Below, one piece after another: positions 22,072-30,619 of a stretch of 64,000 nucleotides of DNA. Source of the DNA: Pseudomonas sp. PDNC002 (GTDB lineage Bacteria > Pseudomonadota > Gammaproteobacteria > Pseudomonadales > Pseudomonadaceae). The notes below the pieces were generated by a model. It was not told where the DNA came from, searched no databases, and saw only the letters and a program-made list of their open reading frames with translations. The position numbers and the translations under genes were made by a program. How positions within the stretch are numbered: the stretch's first letter is position 1; each line of letters opens with the position of its first letter. The stretch spans positions 5,459,502 through 5,523,501 of the forward strand of contig NZ_CP070356.1 in NCBI RefSeq assembly GCF_016919445.1, read 5' to 3'.

Positions 22072-22109
22072 TGTCACGGGGTGGTGACATTTGGATTTTT
22101 TTGGATTTT
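22072..22109. promoter_or_regulatory. Palindrome and 10-bp direct repeat upstream of gltB (possible GltR site)
   Basis: TGTCAC-N6-GTGACA at 22072-22089 is a perfect 6+6 inverted repeat. Next to it TTGGATTTT occurs twice, at 22091 and 22101, exactly one helical turn apart, as expected for an OmpR-family dimer. They lie about 100-140 bp before gltB. GltR, encoded 2.4 kb away, controls glucose uptake in Pseudomonas; linking it to this site is my inference. Confidence 0.4.
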
Positions 22110-22178
22110 GCATCGGCACGTTTGTGGTCTGAAAAAGCGCTTGAGGAAATTCCTGAGCCTCTGCATTTCGTCCCACTA

Positions 22179-22347
22179 CCCTCTCCCCCGCCCTGGCTGC
22201 GCGCCCCGCTCCGAAGGGAGAGGGAGCTTTCCGAGCCGTCTGTAGTTATCTACGCCCCGGTCAACCACTGCATCAGGAGAATGACGGTCTCAACCCAAAT
22301 GCCAAACCAATCCCCTCTCCCTTCAGGGAGAGGGTTAGGGAGAGGGC
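22179..22347. repeat. Paired-palindrome element, copy 2 (left flank of the nuclease gene)
   Basis: 169 bp. The first arm begins CCCTCTCCCCCGCCCTGGCT and includes GCTCCGAAGGGAGAGGGAG; the second arm is CCCTCTCCCTTCAGGGAGAG with GGTTAGGGAGAGGGC at the end. The core contains TCTGTAGTTATCTACGCCCC and AATGACGGTCTCAACCC. It differs from the copy at 22743-22911 by only five substitutions and has the same length and orientation. It begins just past the gltB promoter region. Confidence 0.93.
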
Positions 22348-22352
22348 AATGG

Positions 22353-22688
22353 CTAATCATCCAGCGCCAAGCGTATCGCCTCCAGCACCGAATCCATCTT
22401 CAACAACACATCATGATTCCAGAACCGGAGCACCGTGAAACCCTTGTTCTTGAGCCATGCGTCACGCTCCAAGTCGGCGCTGGAATCCAGATGCTGCCCA
22501 CCATCCAGTTCGATGATCAACATCCGTTCGTGACAAATGAAATCGATGATGTACGGACCGATGACTTTCTGCCGGCGGAATTTGAGACCGAGGAAGCGGT
22601 GGGCGCGCAGGTGGTGCCAGAGGGATCGTTCGGCTTCGGTCTGGTCAAGGCGGAGTTGTTTGGAGAACAGGGTGAGGCGGGAAGTCAT
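22353..22688 (-). CDS. DUF559 / Vsr-like endonuclease-domain protein
   Basis: 111 residues, a complete small PD-(D/E)XK nuclease-like domain of the DUF559 family related to very-short-patch repair endonucleases. Likely active-site residues are Asp49 in YIIDF, Glu60 and Asp62 in IIELDGGQH, and His66; the N-terminal LRLDQTEAERSLWHHLRAHR and C-terminal GFTVLRFWNHDVL are family marks. The frame extends upstream into the flanking repeat, but the ATG at 22688 opens the conserved domain. It lies between two 169-bp direct repeats inside an otherwise conserved glucose locus, which suggests a mobile or acquired cassette. No methylase partner is adjacent. Molecular function is unproved. Confidence 0.85.
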   Translation of the reverse strand: MTSRLTLFSKQLRLDQTEAERSLWHHLRAHRFLGLKFRRQKVIGPYIIDFICHERMLIIELDGGQHLDSSADLERDAWLKNKGFTVLRFWNHDVLLKMDSVLEAIRLALDD

Positions 22689-22742
22689 TCGTTGGAGTCT
22701 CCCAAAGCTCGACTCCCTGGAGACTACTTTGCGGCCCCACCG

Positions 22743-22911
22743 CCCTCTCCCCAGCCCTGGCTGCGCGCCCCGCTCCGAAGGGAGAGGGAGCTTTCCGAGC
22801 CGTCTGTAGGTATCTACTCCCCGGTCAACCACTGCGTCAGGAGAATGACGGTCTCAACCCAAATGCCAAACCAATTCCCTCTCCCTTCAGGGAGAGGGTT
22901 AGGGAGAGGGC
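22743..22911. repeat. Paired-palindrome element, copy 3 (right flank of the nuclease gene)
   Basis: 169 bp, same orientation and about 97 percent identical to the copy at 22179-22347 (five differences counted by eye). The two copies start 564 bp apart and enclose the DUF559 gene. The copy ends 46 bp before the gtrS stop codon. Confidence 0.93.
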
Positions 22912-22956
22912 CGTGACATCCCGGCGCACCAAAACAACCGGCGTTAGCGAACCACC

Positions 22957-24405
22957 TTACTCGACTTCAAGACGCGGTAACCGCAACGTCACCCGCAACC
23001 CGCCCTCGCGGCGATTCTGCAGGCTGACCTCACCACCGTGGGTATGCGCAATGTTGCGCGCGATGCCCAACCCGAGGCCGTAGCCCTGTCCGCGCTCGGA
23101 CAACCGGAAGCGCGGTTCGAAGACTTTCTCCAGCCGCTGTTCCGGTACGCCGGGGCCCTGGTCGTCGACGTGCAGCACCACCGCATCGGCATCGTCCTCG
23201 ATGCTCAATTGCGCGCGCTCGCCGTACTTCAGCGCGTTGTCCAGCAGGTTGCCGATGCAACGCTTGAGCGCCAGCGGCTTGCCCGGATAGGGCTCAAGCG
23301 CTGTGCCGATGACTTCGACTCGACCGTCGGCGAGGTAAGGTCCGGCGACATATTGCAGCAGCTGGTTGAGGTTCACCGGTTCGATGTTCTCGTGAATGTC
23401 GGTGTCCTTCACGCATTGCAGCGCGCCCTTCACCAGCAGTTCCAGCTCGTCGAGGTCGTGGCTGAACTTGTCCCGCTGCTGCTCGTCGTCCAGCAACTCG
23501 ACGCGCAGGCGCAACCGGGTGATCGGCGTGCGCAGGTCGTGGGAGATGCCGCTGAACAACTGACCACGCTCGTTGACGTAGCGGTCGATGCGCTCGCGCA
23601 TGGTATTGAAGGCGCGGGAGACTTCCACCAGTTCGCTCGCCCCGCCTTCCTCCAGCGGCTTGTCCGGACTGCCGAGGGCGACGTCGCGGGCGGCGCGGGC
23701 CAGGCGCTTGAGCGGGCGGCTCTGCCAATGCACCAGCAGGCCGGTGAACAGCAGCAGCAACAGGCTGGTGAAAATGATCGAGATAACCTGCTGCGGCGGG
23801 AGACCCTCCGGCTCCAGCGTCACGTAGGGCGCCGGCATCAGGCTGGCGATGTACAGCCACTCGCTCTCGCCGATGCGTATCTGCGTGACCAGCACTGGCG
23901 GGTTCACCGGCTCCAGGGTCAGCGCGTAGTGCGCCCAGGAGCGCGGCAGCTCCTCCAGCTTCAGCTCGCCATTGAACAACCGCAGATCGTCGGGGCTGAC
24001 GAACTCCACCTGCAGCTCCACGTCCTTGCCCAGTTTCTGGTGCAGTACGTCCTGCACGATGTCGATCACCGCCTGCTTATTGGTGGTGTCCGGCAGCGCG
24101 CGCAGGTTCAGGGGGCGCTCGTTGAGCGAGACGAAGAACCGCGTGCCACCCATGCTGCGCAGTTGGTCCAGTACCAGCGGGCGGTAGCCGATGGGCAGCG
24201 AGCGGAAGTAACTGACGCTGGCGGCCATGGAATAGGCCAGGCTGCGCGAGCTGGTGAGCAGGCCGTCGCGCTGGCTACTGCGCAGGTGGGAAATCCAGAA
24301 CAGGCTCGACAATCCCTGGGCGATCACCACCGCCAGCAAGGTGAGCAGCAGCATGCGGCCGAGCAGCGAGCGCGGCACCAGGGCCCAGCGGCGGCGCTCA
24401 CTCAT
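22957..24405 (-). CDS. gtrS: GtrS, sensor histidine kinase of the glucose/2-ketogluconate system
   Basis: 482 residues. First membrane helix near residues 17-37, a periplasmic sensing domain of about 170 residues, second helix near 208-228, HAMP linker, then the kinase. The phosphorylated His289 is in FSGISHDLRTPITRL, with N-box RCIGNLLDNALKYG, G1 DDQGPGVP and G2 GYGLGLGIARNIA. Known Pseudomonas GtrS (GltS) binds 2-ketogluconate and 6-phosphogluconate and acts through GltR. The ATG at 24405 overlaps the gltR stop by 8 bp; an upstream in-frame start is less likely. Confidence 0.92.
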   Translation of the reverse strand: MSERRRWALVPRSLLGRMLLLTLLAVVIAQGLSSLFWISHLRSSQRDGLLTSSRSLAYSMAASVSYFRSLPIGYRPLVLDQLRSMGGTRFFVSLNERPLNLRALPDTTNKQAVIDIVQDVLHQKLGKDVELQVEFVSPDDLRLFNGELKLEELPRSWAHYALTLEPVNPPVLVTQIRIGESEWLYIASLMPAPYVTLEPEGLPPQQVISIIFTSLLLLLFTGLLVHWQSRPLKRLARAARDVALGSPDKPLEEGGASELVEVSRAFNTMRERIDRYVNERGQLFSGISHDLRTPITRLRLRVELLDDEQQRDKFSHDLDELELLVKGALQCVKDTDIHENIEPVNLNQLLQYVAGPYLADGRVEVIGTALEPYPGKPLALKRCIGNLLDNALKYGERAQLSIEDDADAVVLHVDDQGPGVPEQRLEKVFEPRFRLSERGQGYGLGLGIARNIAHTHGGEVSLQNRREGGLRVTLRLPRLEVE

Positions 24406-25132
24406 GGCCGGCGAGGTGCGGGCGAACCTGGGCGGCAAGCAGGTAGCCGCTGCCGCGCACGGTCTGGATCAGTCGCGCCGGTTTACCGGTATCGCGCAAG
24501 CGCTGGCGCAGGCGCGAAACGGCCATGTCGACGATACGCTCCAACGGCATCACCTCACGGCCACGGGTGGCGCTGGCGATGGTGTCGCGGTCGAGAATCT
24601 GCCGGGGATTGTCGAGGAACAGCTTGAGCAGCGCGAAGTCCGCGCCACTGAGGAAATGCTCCTCGCCGTCCTCGTGGAACAACCGGTGGCTGATGGTATC
24701 CAGCCGCCAATCGTCGAAAGCGATGACCTCGCCGCCGCGCACCTGGGTGAACTGCGCGCGGCGCAGCAGCGCCTTGATTCGCGCCAGCAGCTCGCGGGGG
24801 CTGAAGGGTTTGCCGAGATAGTCATCGGCGCCCAGTTCCAGGCCCACCACGCGGTCGGCCTCGTCGGAGCTGGCAGTGAGCATGATCACCGGCATGCAGG
24901 CGTGGCGCTGGTGCGAGCGAATCCAGCGGCAGAGGCTGAAGCCGTCCTCGTCGGGCAGCATCACGTCGAGGATCGCCAGCGCGGATTCCTCGTCGCACAG
25001 CGCGCGGCGGAAGTCTTCGCCATTAGCGACAGCGCGCACCTGGAAACCGGCTCGGCTGAGATAGGTGTCCAGCAACTCGCGGATTTCCTGATCGTCGTCC
25101 ACCAGCAGGATGGATTTGGCAGGCTGGTTCAC
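24398..25132 (-). CDS. gltR: GltR, OmpR-family response regulator of glucose transport
   Basis: 244 residues: receiver domain with the acidic pocket VDDDQE and phospho-acceptor Asp in LAILDVMLPDEDG, then a winged-helix DNA-binding domain (FALLKLFLDNPRQILDR, VDMAVSRLRQRL, TVRGSGYLL). It starts at GTG 25132, supported by an AAGGGA ribosome site. It is co-transcribed with gtrS and probably follows glk (43 bp). It controls glucose-uptake genes. Confidence 0.93.
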   Translation of the reverse strand: MNQPAKSILLVDDDQEIRELLDTYLSRAGFQVRAVANGEDFRRALCDEESALAILDVMLPDEDGFSLCRWIRSHQRHACMPVIMLTASSDEADRVVGLELGADDYLGKPFSPRELLARIKALLRRAQFTQVRGGEVIAFDDWRLDTISHRLFHEDGEEHFLSGADFALLKLFLDNPRQILDRDTIASATRGREVMPLERIVDMAVSRLRQRLRDTGKPARLIQTVRGSGYLLAAQVRPHLAGHE

Positions 25133-25143
25133 TTCGGGCGTCC

Positions 25144-25155
25144 CTTCTTGTTGTT
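25144..25155 (-). promoter_or_regulatory. Hfq/Crc-type site at gltR ribosome-binding region
   Basis: The mRNA reads AACAACAAGAAG immediately before the GGGA ribosome site of gltR, four AAN triplets. Hfq/Crc binding here would block initiation. Confidence 0.5.
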
Positions 25156-25175
25156 CTAATGGTGGAAGCGCTGAC

Positions 25176-26174
25176 TCAGTCTTCGTTACGCAGGGCCTGT
25201 TCCAGAGCGACGCCGGCGCCGAACAGGCCGGGGTGCTCTGCGGTCATGACCCACACCGGAATCGGTTCCAGGTACGGTCCGCTAGTCTTGCCCCGCGTGC
25301 GGAACGCCTCGGCGAAACCGCTGCGCTGGAAGCGTTCGAGGAAGCGCGGAACGATGCCGCCGGTGATGTACACGCCACCCAACGCGCCCACCGTCAGCAC
25401 GGCATTACCGGCGACCCGCGCCAGCCAGAGGAAGAAGTGTTCGAGCACCGCGTCGGCGTATGCGTCGCCGGCCATCGCGCGCTCGCCGATCTCGGCGGCG
25501 GTGGTGCATTTCGGCTCCACGCCATCGAGCTGGCAGCTCATGCGGTAGAGATTTTCCAGGCCGCTGCCGGAGAGCACGCGCTCAGCCGAAACGTGGCCGT
25601 ATTTTTCGCGCAGCAGTTGCCAGAGGGCGAAATCGCGTTCGGAGGTCACCGGCAGGTCGACGTGGCCACCCTCGCAGGGCAATACCTCGAAACCACCAAA
25701 GGGCAGCGGCATCAGGCTGCCGACGCCCAGGCCAGTGCCCGGACCGATGATCAGCTTGGCGCGGCCTTCCAGCGCCTTGCCCGGCCGCACCTGCACCAGG
25801 TGCTCTTCCGACAGCCGCGAAGCCGCCCAGGCCATGGTGCTGAAGTCGTTCACCAGCAGCAGGTGGCTCAGGCCCAGTTCGGCGCGGAAGGCGTCACGGC
25901 GGATCACCCAGTGATTGTTGGTGAACTTGAAGTCGCCGGCGCCAACCGGGCCAGCACAGGCCAGGCAAACGTTCTCGACGGAAGACAGCGGTTGGCCCAC
26001 GCGCTGCAGGTAGTCGCGCACGGCATCTTCAGGGCGCGGGTAGTCGGCGCAGGCCAGGACCTGAATGGATTCGAGGACTTCACCGCGCCACAGGGCGAAG
26101 CGGGCGTTGGTGCCACCGATATCGCCGACCAGGGCGAAACCGTTGGAGGAGGACTGAGCGTTATTGGAGTTCAT
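25176..26174 (-). CDS. glk: Glucokinase
   Basis: 332 residues, bacterial glucokinase (ROK-independent, E. coli Glk-like) family. ATP site LVGDIGGTNARFAL, glucose-binding FTNNHW and LLLVNDFSTMA, then GPGTGLGVGSLMP, EGGHVDLP and GGVYITGGIVPRF. It makes glucose-6-phosphate in the cytoplasm. ATG at 26174 chosen; a longer frame upstream has no family similarity. It follows edd by 120 bp in the same direction. Confidence 0.94.
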   Translation of the reverse strand: MNSNNAQSSSNGFALVGDIGGTNARFALWRGEVLESIQVLACADYPRPEDAVRDYLQRVGQPLSSVENVCLACAGPVGAGDFKFTNNHWVIRRDAFRAELGLSHLLLVNDFSTMAWAASRLSEEHLVQVRPGKALEGRAKLIIGPGTGLGVGSLMPLPFGGFEVLPCEGGHVDLPVTSERDFALWQLLREKYGHVSAERVLSGSGLENLYRMSCQLDGVEPKCTTAAEIGERAMAGDAYADAVLEHFFLWLARVAGNAVLTVGALGGVYITGGIVPRFLERFQRSGFAEAFRTRGKTSGPYLEPIPVWVMTAEHPGLFGAGVALEQALRNED

Positions 26175-26294
26175 CGCGGGCTCGGGCCTGGAAGTTGGGT
26201 GGAAGGTGCGGCGCGGGATCATGCCAGCATAGGACAGCGACGGAAACGCCCCGTGCGACGGACAGGCACTCCGTCACACGGGAGGCCAGGAGGG

Positions 26295-28121
26295 TCAGCT
26301 CGGACCGTTCAACTCGGCCGTGAAGCTGCAGGCGCCCTGCTCCGCCGAGCTGAAGGCATTGCGCATGAAAGCGAACAGCTCGCGGCCCATGCCAAGGTTA
26401 TCAATGGTCGGTGTTTCGACAAGCGGACGAGCCTGCCATTCCGCTGCATCCACCAGCACGCGCAGCTCGCCGGTGGTGCCGTCGACGCGCACCACGTCAC
26501 CGTCGCGCAGCTTGGCCAGCGGGCCGCCATTGAGCGCTTCGGGTGATACGTGGATCGCCGCCGGCACCTTGCCGGACGCGCCGGACATGCGCCCGTCGGT
26601 GACCAGCGCCACCTTGAAGCCGCGATCCTGCAGCACGCCGAGGAACGGCGTGAGCTTGTGCAGCTCGGGCATGCCATTGGCGCGCGGGCCCTGGAAACGC
26701 ACCACGGCCACCAGGTCGCGCTCCAGCTCGCCGGCCTTGAAGGCGGCAGCCAGGCTGGACTGGTCGTGGAAGATGCGCACCGGCGCCTCGACGATCTGGT
26801 GTTCCGGCGCTACGGCAGAGACCTTCATCACGCCGCGTCCGAGATTGCCTTCCATCAGGCGCAGGCCGCCTTCGGGCGAGAACGGCTTGTCGATGGGGCG
26901 CAGGATGTTCTCGTCCAGGCTCGTCGCCGGGCCTTCGCGCCAGACCAGCTTGCCCTCGTCGAGGAAGGGTTCCTGGATATAACGACGCAGGCCCTTGCCG
27001 ACCACGGTCTGCACGTCTTCGTGCAGCAGGCCGCCATCGAGCAGCTGGCGGATCAGGAAGGACATGCCGCCCGCCGCCTGGAAGTGGTTGATGTCGGCCT
27101 GGCCGTTGGGATAGATGCGCGCCAGGGTCGGCACGATCTCGGAAAGATCGGCCATGTCCTGCCATGTCAGCGGGATGCCGGCGGCCTGGGCGATGGCGAG
27201 CAGGTGCAGGGTGTGGTTGGTCGAGCCGCCGGTGGCCAGCAGCGCCACCACCGAGTTGACCATGGCCTTCTCGTCGACGATCTCCGCCATGGGCACGAAC
27301 TGGCCGTTCTCCGGCGTCAGGCGCGCGGCCTGGCGGGCAGCTTCGCGGGTCAGCTCGTCGCGCAGCGGGGTGTTCGGGTTGACGAAGGAAGCACCCGGCA
27401 GGTGCAGGCCCATCACTTCCACCAGCAACTGGTTGGTGTTGGCGGTGCCATAGAAGGTGCAGGTGCCCGGCGCGTGGTAGGAGGCCATCTCCGAGGCCAG
27501 CAACTCCTCGCGGGTAGCCTTGCCCTCGGCGAACAGCTGGCGCACTGCGGCCTTCTCCTTGTTGGAGATACCGGTAGGCATGGGGCCGGCGGGCACGAAC
27601 ACCACCGGCAAGTGGCCGAAGCGCAGCGAGCCGATCAGCAGGCCGGGGACGATCTTGTCGCACACGCCCAGGCACAGCGCAGCATCGAACATGTTGTGCG
27701 ACAGCGCGATGGCGGTGCCCATGGCGATCACGTCGCGGCTGGCCAGGGACAGTTCCATGCCGGGTTCGCCCTGGGTCACGCCGTCACACATGGCCGGCAC
27801 GCCGCCAGCGAACTGGCCGACCGAACCGATCTGCCGCAAGGCGTCCTTGATCAGCTCGGGGAAGCGCTCCAGCGGCTGGTGCGCGGAGAGCATGTCGTTG
27901 TAGGCGGAGACGATGGCGACGTTGGCCTGGTTCATCAGCCGCAGCGCCTGTTTATCGGATTCACCACAAGCCGCGACGCCGTGGGCGAGGTTGCCGCAAG
28001 GCAGCGTGCCGCGGTGCGGGCCCTTGGTGGCGGCTGCCTTGACCAGGTCGAGGTAGCGCTGGCGCGTGGCCGCGCTGCGGGCCTGGATGCGCTGGGTGAC
28101 TTCAAGCACACGGGGGTGCAT
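26295..28121 (-). CDS. edd: 6-phosphogluconate dehydratase
   Basis: 608 residues, the usual length of the IlvD/Edd family. It dehydrates 6-phosphogluconate to KDPG using a [4Fe-4S] cluster; candidate ligand cysteines occur in [28 protein letters not shown] and [12 protein letters not shown]. Further marks are [18 protein letters not shown] and [18 protein letters not shown]. It is divergent from gapA across a HexR-type operator. Confidence 0.97.
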   Translation of the reverse strand: MHPRVLEVTQRIQARSAATRQRYLDLVKAAATKGPHRGTLPCGNLAHGVAACGESDKQALRLMNQANVAIVSAYNDMLSAHQPLERFPELIKDALRQIGSVGQFAGGVPAMCDGVTQGEPGMELSLASRDVIAMGTAIALSHNMFDAALCLGVCDKIVPGLLIGSLRFGHLPVVFVPAGPMPTGISNKEKAAVRQLFAEGKATREELLASEMASYHAPGTCTFYGTANTNQLLVEVMGLHLPGASFVNPNTPLRDELTREAARQAARLTPENGQFVPMAEIVDEKAMVNSVVALLATGGSTNHTLHLLAIAQAAGIPLTWQDMADLSEIVPTLARIYPNGQADINHFQAAGGMSFLIRQLLDGGLLHEDVQTVVGKGLRRYIQEPFLDEGKLVWREGPATSLDENILRPIDKPFSPEGGLRLMEGNLGRGVMKVSAVAPEHQIVEAPVRIFHDQSSLAAAFKAGELERDLVAVVRFQGPRANGMPELHKLTPFLGVLQDRGFKVALVTDGRMSGASGKVPAAIHVSPEALNGGPLAKLRDGDVVRVDGTTGELRVLVDAAEWQARPLVETPTIDNLGMGRELFAFMRNAFSSAEQGACSFTAELNGPS

Positions 28122-28147
28122 GGCAGCATTCTCCTACAGACTATCGG

Positions 28148-28162
28148 TTGTTGTTTTTACAA
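28148..28162. promoter_or_regulatory. Candidate HexR operator between edd and gapA
   Basis: TTGT-N7-ACAA (TTGTTGTTTTTACAA), matching the HexR consensus described for Pseudomonas (TTGT-N7/8-ACAA) exactly. It lies 26 bp before edd and about 90 bp before gapA. Confidence 0.75.
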
Positions 28163-28224
28163 CATAATTGTTTATTCCAGGGCGTTTACTTTTCAACGGC
28201 GTGGAAATTTAATGGTTTTTACCA

Positions 28225-28241
28225 CAACAAAAGAAAAGAGA
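28225..28241 (+). promoter_or_regulatory. A-rich triplet run before gapA (possible Hfq/Crc site)
   Basis: The leader reads CAACAAAAGAAAAGAGA, in phase with AAC AAA AGA AAA (A-R-N triplets), ending about 9 bp before the ATG and covering the ribosome site. Confidence 0.4.
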
Positions 28242-28249
28242 CGACCTCA

Positions 28250-29254
28250 ATGACTATACGCCTGGCAATCAACGGATTTGGCCGCATCGGTCGGAACGTA
28301 CTCCGCGCGCTCTATTCGGGCGGCTATCGCCAACACCTGCAAGTGGTGGCGATCAACGACCTCGTCGACGCCGCGATCAACGCCCATCTGCTGCAGTTCG
28401 ACAGCGTGCATGGGCGCTTTCCCGGTCAGGTCGAGCATGACGCCGAAAGTCTCAGGGTAGAGGGCGACGTGATAGTCGTCACGGCCATCCGCGATCCGGC
28501 GCAGCTGCCGTGGAAGGCGCTGGAGGTGGATATCGTGCTCGAATGCACCGGTCACTTCACCTCCCGCGACAAGGCTGCCGCGCATCTCCAGGCTGGCGCG
28601 CGCCAGGTGTTGATCTCGGCGCCGGGCCACGGCGTCGACGCCACGGTGGTCTATGGCGTCAACGAAGGGATTCTGCGCGCCGAGCACCAGATCGTTTCCA
28701 ACGCGTCCTGCACCACCAACTGCCTGGCGCCGGTGGCCCAGGTGCTGCACCGCGAGCTGGGCATCGAGCACGGGCTGATGACCACCATCCACGCCTACAC
28801 CAATGACCAGAACCTCTCCGACGTCTACCACAGCGACCCGTACCGGGCGCGCTCGGCCACCCAGTCGATGATTCCGACCAAGACCGGCGCGGCCGAAGCG
28901 GTGGGCCTGGTGTTGCCGGAGCTGGCCGGAAAGCTGACGGGGTTGGCGGTGCGGGTGCCGGTGATCAATGTGTCGCTGGTGGACCTCACGGTGCAGGTCG
29001 GGCGCGATACCAGCGCGCAGGAAATCAACGAGCTGATGGAACGGGCCTGCGAGCTTTCGCCGATCCTGGGGTTCAACCGCTTGCCACTGGTTTCGGTGGA
29101 TTTCAACCATGATCCCCGGTCTTCGATTTTCGATGCCAACCACACACGGGTGAACGGGCGGCTGGTGAAGGTGATGGCCTGGTACGACAACGAGTGGGGG
29201 TTTTCCAACCGGATGCTGGATACGGCGCGGGCGATGGTTTTGGCGCGGGGGTGA
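28250..29254 (+). CDS. gapA: Glyceraldehyde-3-phosphate dehydrogenase, type I
   Basis: 334 residues. NAD-binding [13 protein letters not shown] at the N-terminus, catalytic Cys154 in [12 protein letters not shown], and [14 protein letters not shown] and [12 protein letters not shown] are diagnostic. It takes the glyceraldehyde-3-phosphate from Eda into lower glycolysis. Divergent from edd with the shared HexR operator. The ATG at 28250 follows a GAGACGACCTCA leader. A palindromic element, not a plain terminator, lies downstream. Confidence 0.96.
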   Translation: MTIRLAINGFGRIGRNVLRALYSGGYRQHLQVVAINDLVDAAINAHLLQFDSVHGRFPGQVEHDAESLRVEGDVIVVTAIRDPAQLPWKALEVDIVLECTGHFTSRDKAAAHLQAGARQVLISAPGHGVDATVVYGVNEGILRAEHQIVSNASCTTNCLAPVAQVLHRELGIEHGLMTTIHAYTNDQNLSDVYHSDPYRARSATQSMIPTKTGAAEAVGLVLPELAGKLTGLAVRVPVINVSLVDLTVQVGRDTSAQEINELMERACELSPILGFNRLPLVSVDFNHDPRSSIFDANHTRVNGRLVKVMAWYDNEWGFSNRMLDTARAMVLARG

Positions 29255-29280
29255 ACGGCGCTCGGCTCCCCGCGCAAGAG

Positions 29281-29396
29281 CCCCTCACCCCAGCCCTCTC
29301 CCAGAGGGAGAGGGAGCCGATTGTGCCGGCTGGCGCCATTGGCTCTCCCTGCGCAGAACGGTCCCCTCTCCCTCTGGGAGAGGGTTAGGGTGAGGG
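29281..29396. repeat. Paired-palindrome element, copy 4
   Basis: Two arms, CCCTCACCCCAGCCCTCTCC with an AGAGGGAGAGGG return, and CCCCTCTCCCTCTGGGAGAG with GGTTAGGGTGAGGG, enclose a core of about 45 bp. It lies between the convergent gapA and DUF1289 genes and may act as a two-way terminator. Confidence 0.88.
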
Positions 29397-29430
29397 AAAT
29401 ACAGGGCACAGAGCTGCCAGGTTGGCCTGT

Positions 29431-29613
29431 TTAGCGATAGCGACGTCTTCCCTGCGCCTCCAGCACCAACAGGCGCATGTCCGCCTCGGCCCGGATCGCC
29501 TCCTGGCCGAGATGGTCGACGCGCTTCCACGCCTTGATTTCCTCGCGGCTGCGGCCGCAGCCCAGGCAGATGCCCTCTTCGAACTCGCAGACCTTGATGC
29601 ACGGACTCTTCAC
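29431..29613 (-). CDS. DUF1289-family small protein
   Basis: 60 residues. The cysteine pattern CIKVCEFEEGICLGCGRSREEI is the DUF1289 signature and looks like a small metal- or cluster-binding knuckle. The start is a GTG preceded by GAGGAAG. Function is unknown; such proteins occur singly in many proteobacteria. Confidence 0.85.
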   Translation of the reverse strand: MKSPCIKVCEFEEGICLGCGRSREEIKAWKRVDHLGQEAIRAEADMRLLVLEAQGRRRYR

Positions 29614-29779
29614 GGACTTCCTCGTGGTTTCGGCTGGATGAATGTCAGTGGGTCTCTACTAATGGACACCCGCGCAGCGCCAAGGTCCAACTCGATTTCC
29701 CCATCGGCGCCATCGACCCAACCAATCGCGCTGCCCGCACCTTGCTAGAATCCGCCGCCCACGCTGCCCGACTTCACCC

Positions 29780-30559
29780 ATGCTCGCCCTCAAGCTCACC
29801 CTCGTTCCGCTGTTCCTGCTGCTGGTCTCGCTCTCCGGACGCTGGTGGGGCCCGGCCGTGGCCGGTTGCCTGGCCGCCCTGCCCGCCATCGCCGGGCCGA
29901 TCCTCTATCTGATCACCGTAGAACATGGCCGCGAGTTCGGCGCCCAGGCCGCGTTGCTGGCGCTGGCGGCGATCTTCGCCGCTGAGGCGTTCAACTTCGC
30001 CTATGCCTGGATCTGTCGGCGCCATGGATGGCCGCTGGCACTGACCGGCGCCATGCTCGCCTGGCTGGTGGCCGGCTGGGCACTGACAAAACTACCCGCC
30101 TCGCCCGTCTGGGCGTTACTCGCTGCGGCCGTGGGCGCGTTGACCAGCCAGCTGTTCATGCCCCGTGCCGCGCTGAGCGCCGCCATCGCTCCACTGGGCC
30201 GCTTCGAACTGTGCCTGCGCATGCTCGCCGGCGCCCTGCTGACGCTGGCGGTCACCGCCCTCGCCGGCTGGGCCGGCCCCAGTTGGAGCGGATTGCTGGC
30301 AGTATTCCCGCTGCTCTCCATCGTGCTTTGCGTGTCGTCCCAGCGGCTGCACGGGCCGGGTTTCGTCATCGCCCTGTTGCGCGGCATGGTCACCGGGCGC
30401 CCGGCCTTCGCGGCGTTCTGCCTTTGGCTGGCAATGCGCCTGCCAGGTAACGAAATCCTGTCCAGCTTTGCCGAGGCGGCGCTGCTGGCCGTTCTGGTAC
30501 AGGGCGCAGTGCGCTGGCTGATCGGCTTGCGATCACGAAGGCTCGCCAAAGCCGCCTGA
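29780..30559 (+). CDS. Polytopic inner-membrane protein of unknown function
   Basis: 259 residues with about seven or eight hydrophobic helices, for example LTLVPLFLLLVSLSGRWWG, GAMLAWLVAGWALTKL and GLLAVFPLLSIVLCVS. No transporter motif is recognisable. It stands alone between the DUF1289 gene and bglX and ends in a bidirectional terminator. Its closest relatives are probably other uncharacterised Pseudomonas membrane proteins. Confidence 0.8.
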   Translation: MLALKLTLVPLFLLLVSLSGRWWGPAVAGCLAALPAIAGPILYLITVEHGREFGAQAALLALAAIFAAEAFNFAYAWICRRHGWPLALTGAMLAWLVAGWALTKLPASPVWALLAAAVGALTSQLFMPRAALSAAIAPLGRFELCLRMLAGALLTLAVTALAGWAGPSWSGLLAVFPLLSIVLCVSSQRLHGPGFVIALLRGMVTGRPAFAAFCLWLAMRLPGNEILSSFAEAALLAVLVQGAVRWLIGLRSRRLAKAA

Positions 30560-30564
30560 CAAAG

Positions 30565-30598
30565 AAAAACGCCACGGCTGAACCAGCCGTGGCGTTTT
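30565..30598. terminator. Bidirectional terminator between the membrane protein and bglX
   Basis: AAAAACGCCACGGCTG-AACC-AGCCGTGGCGTTTT: a 12-bp perfect stem flanked by A and T runs, so it can serve both convergent genes. Confidence 0.93.
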
Positions 30599-30619
30599 CG
30601 TCTGCAGCAGCGGGAGCGC

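Noticed and set aside
22353-22832. Longer 159-residue version of the DUF559 protein
   Set aside because: The extra 48 N-terminal residues are encoded mostly by the flanking palindromic repeat and its edge; the family domain begins at the ATG at 22688.
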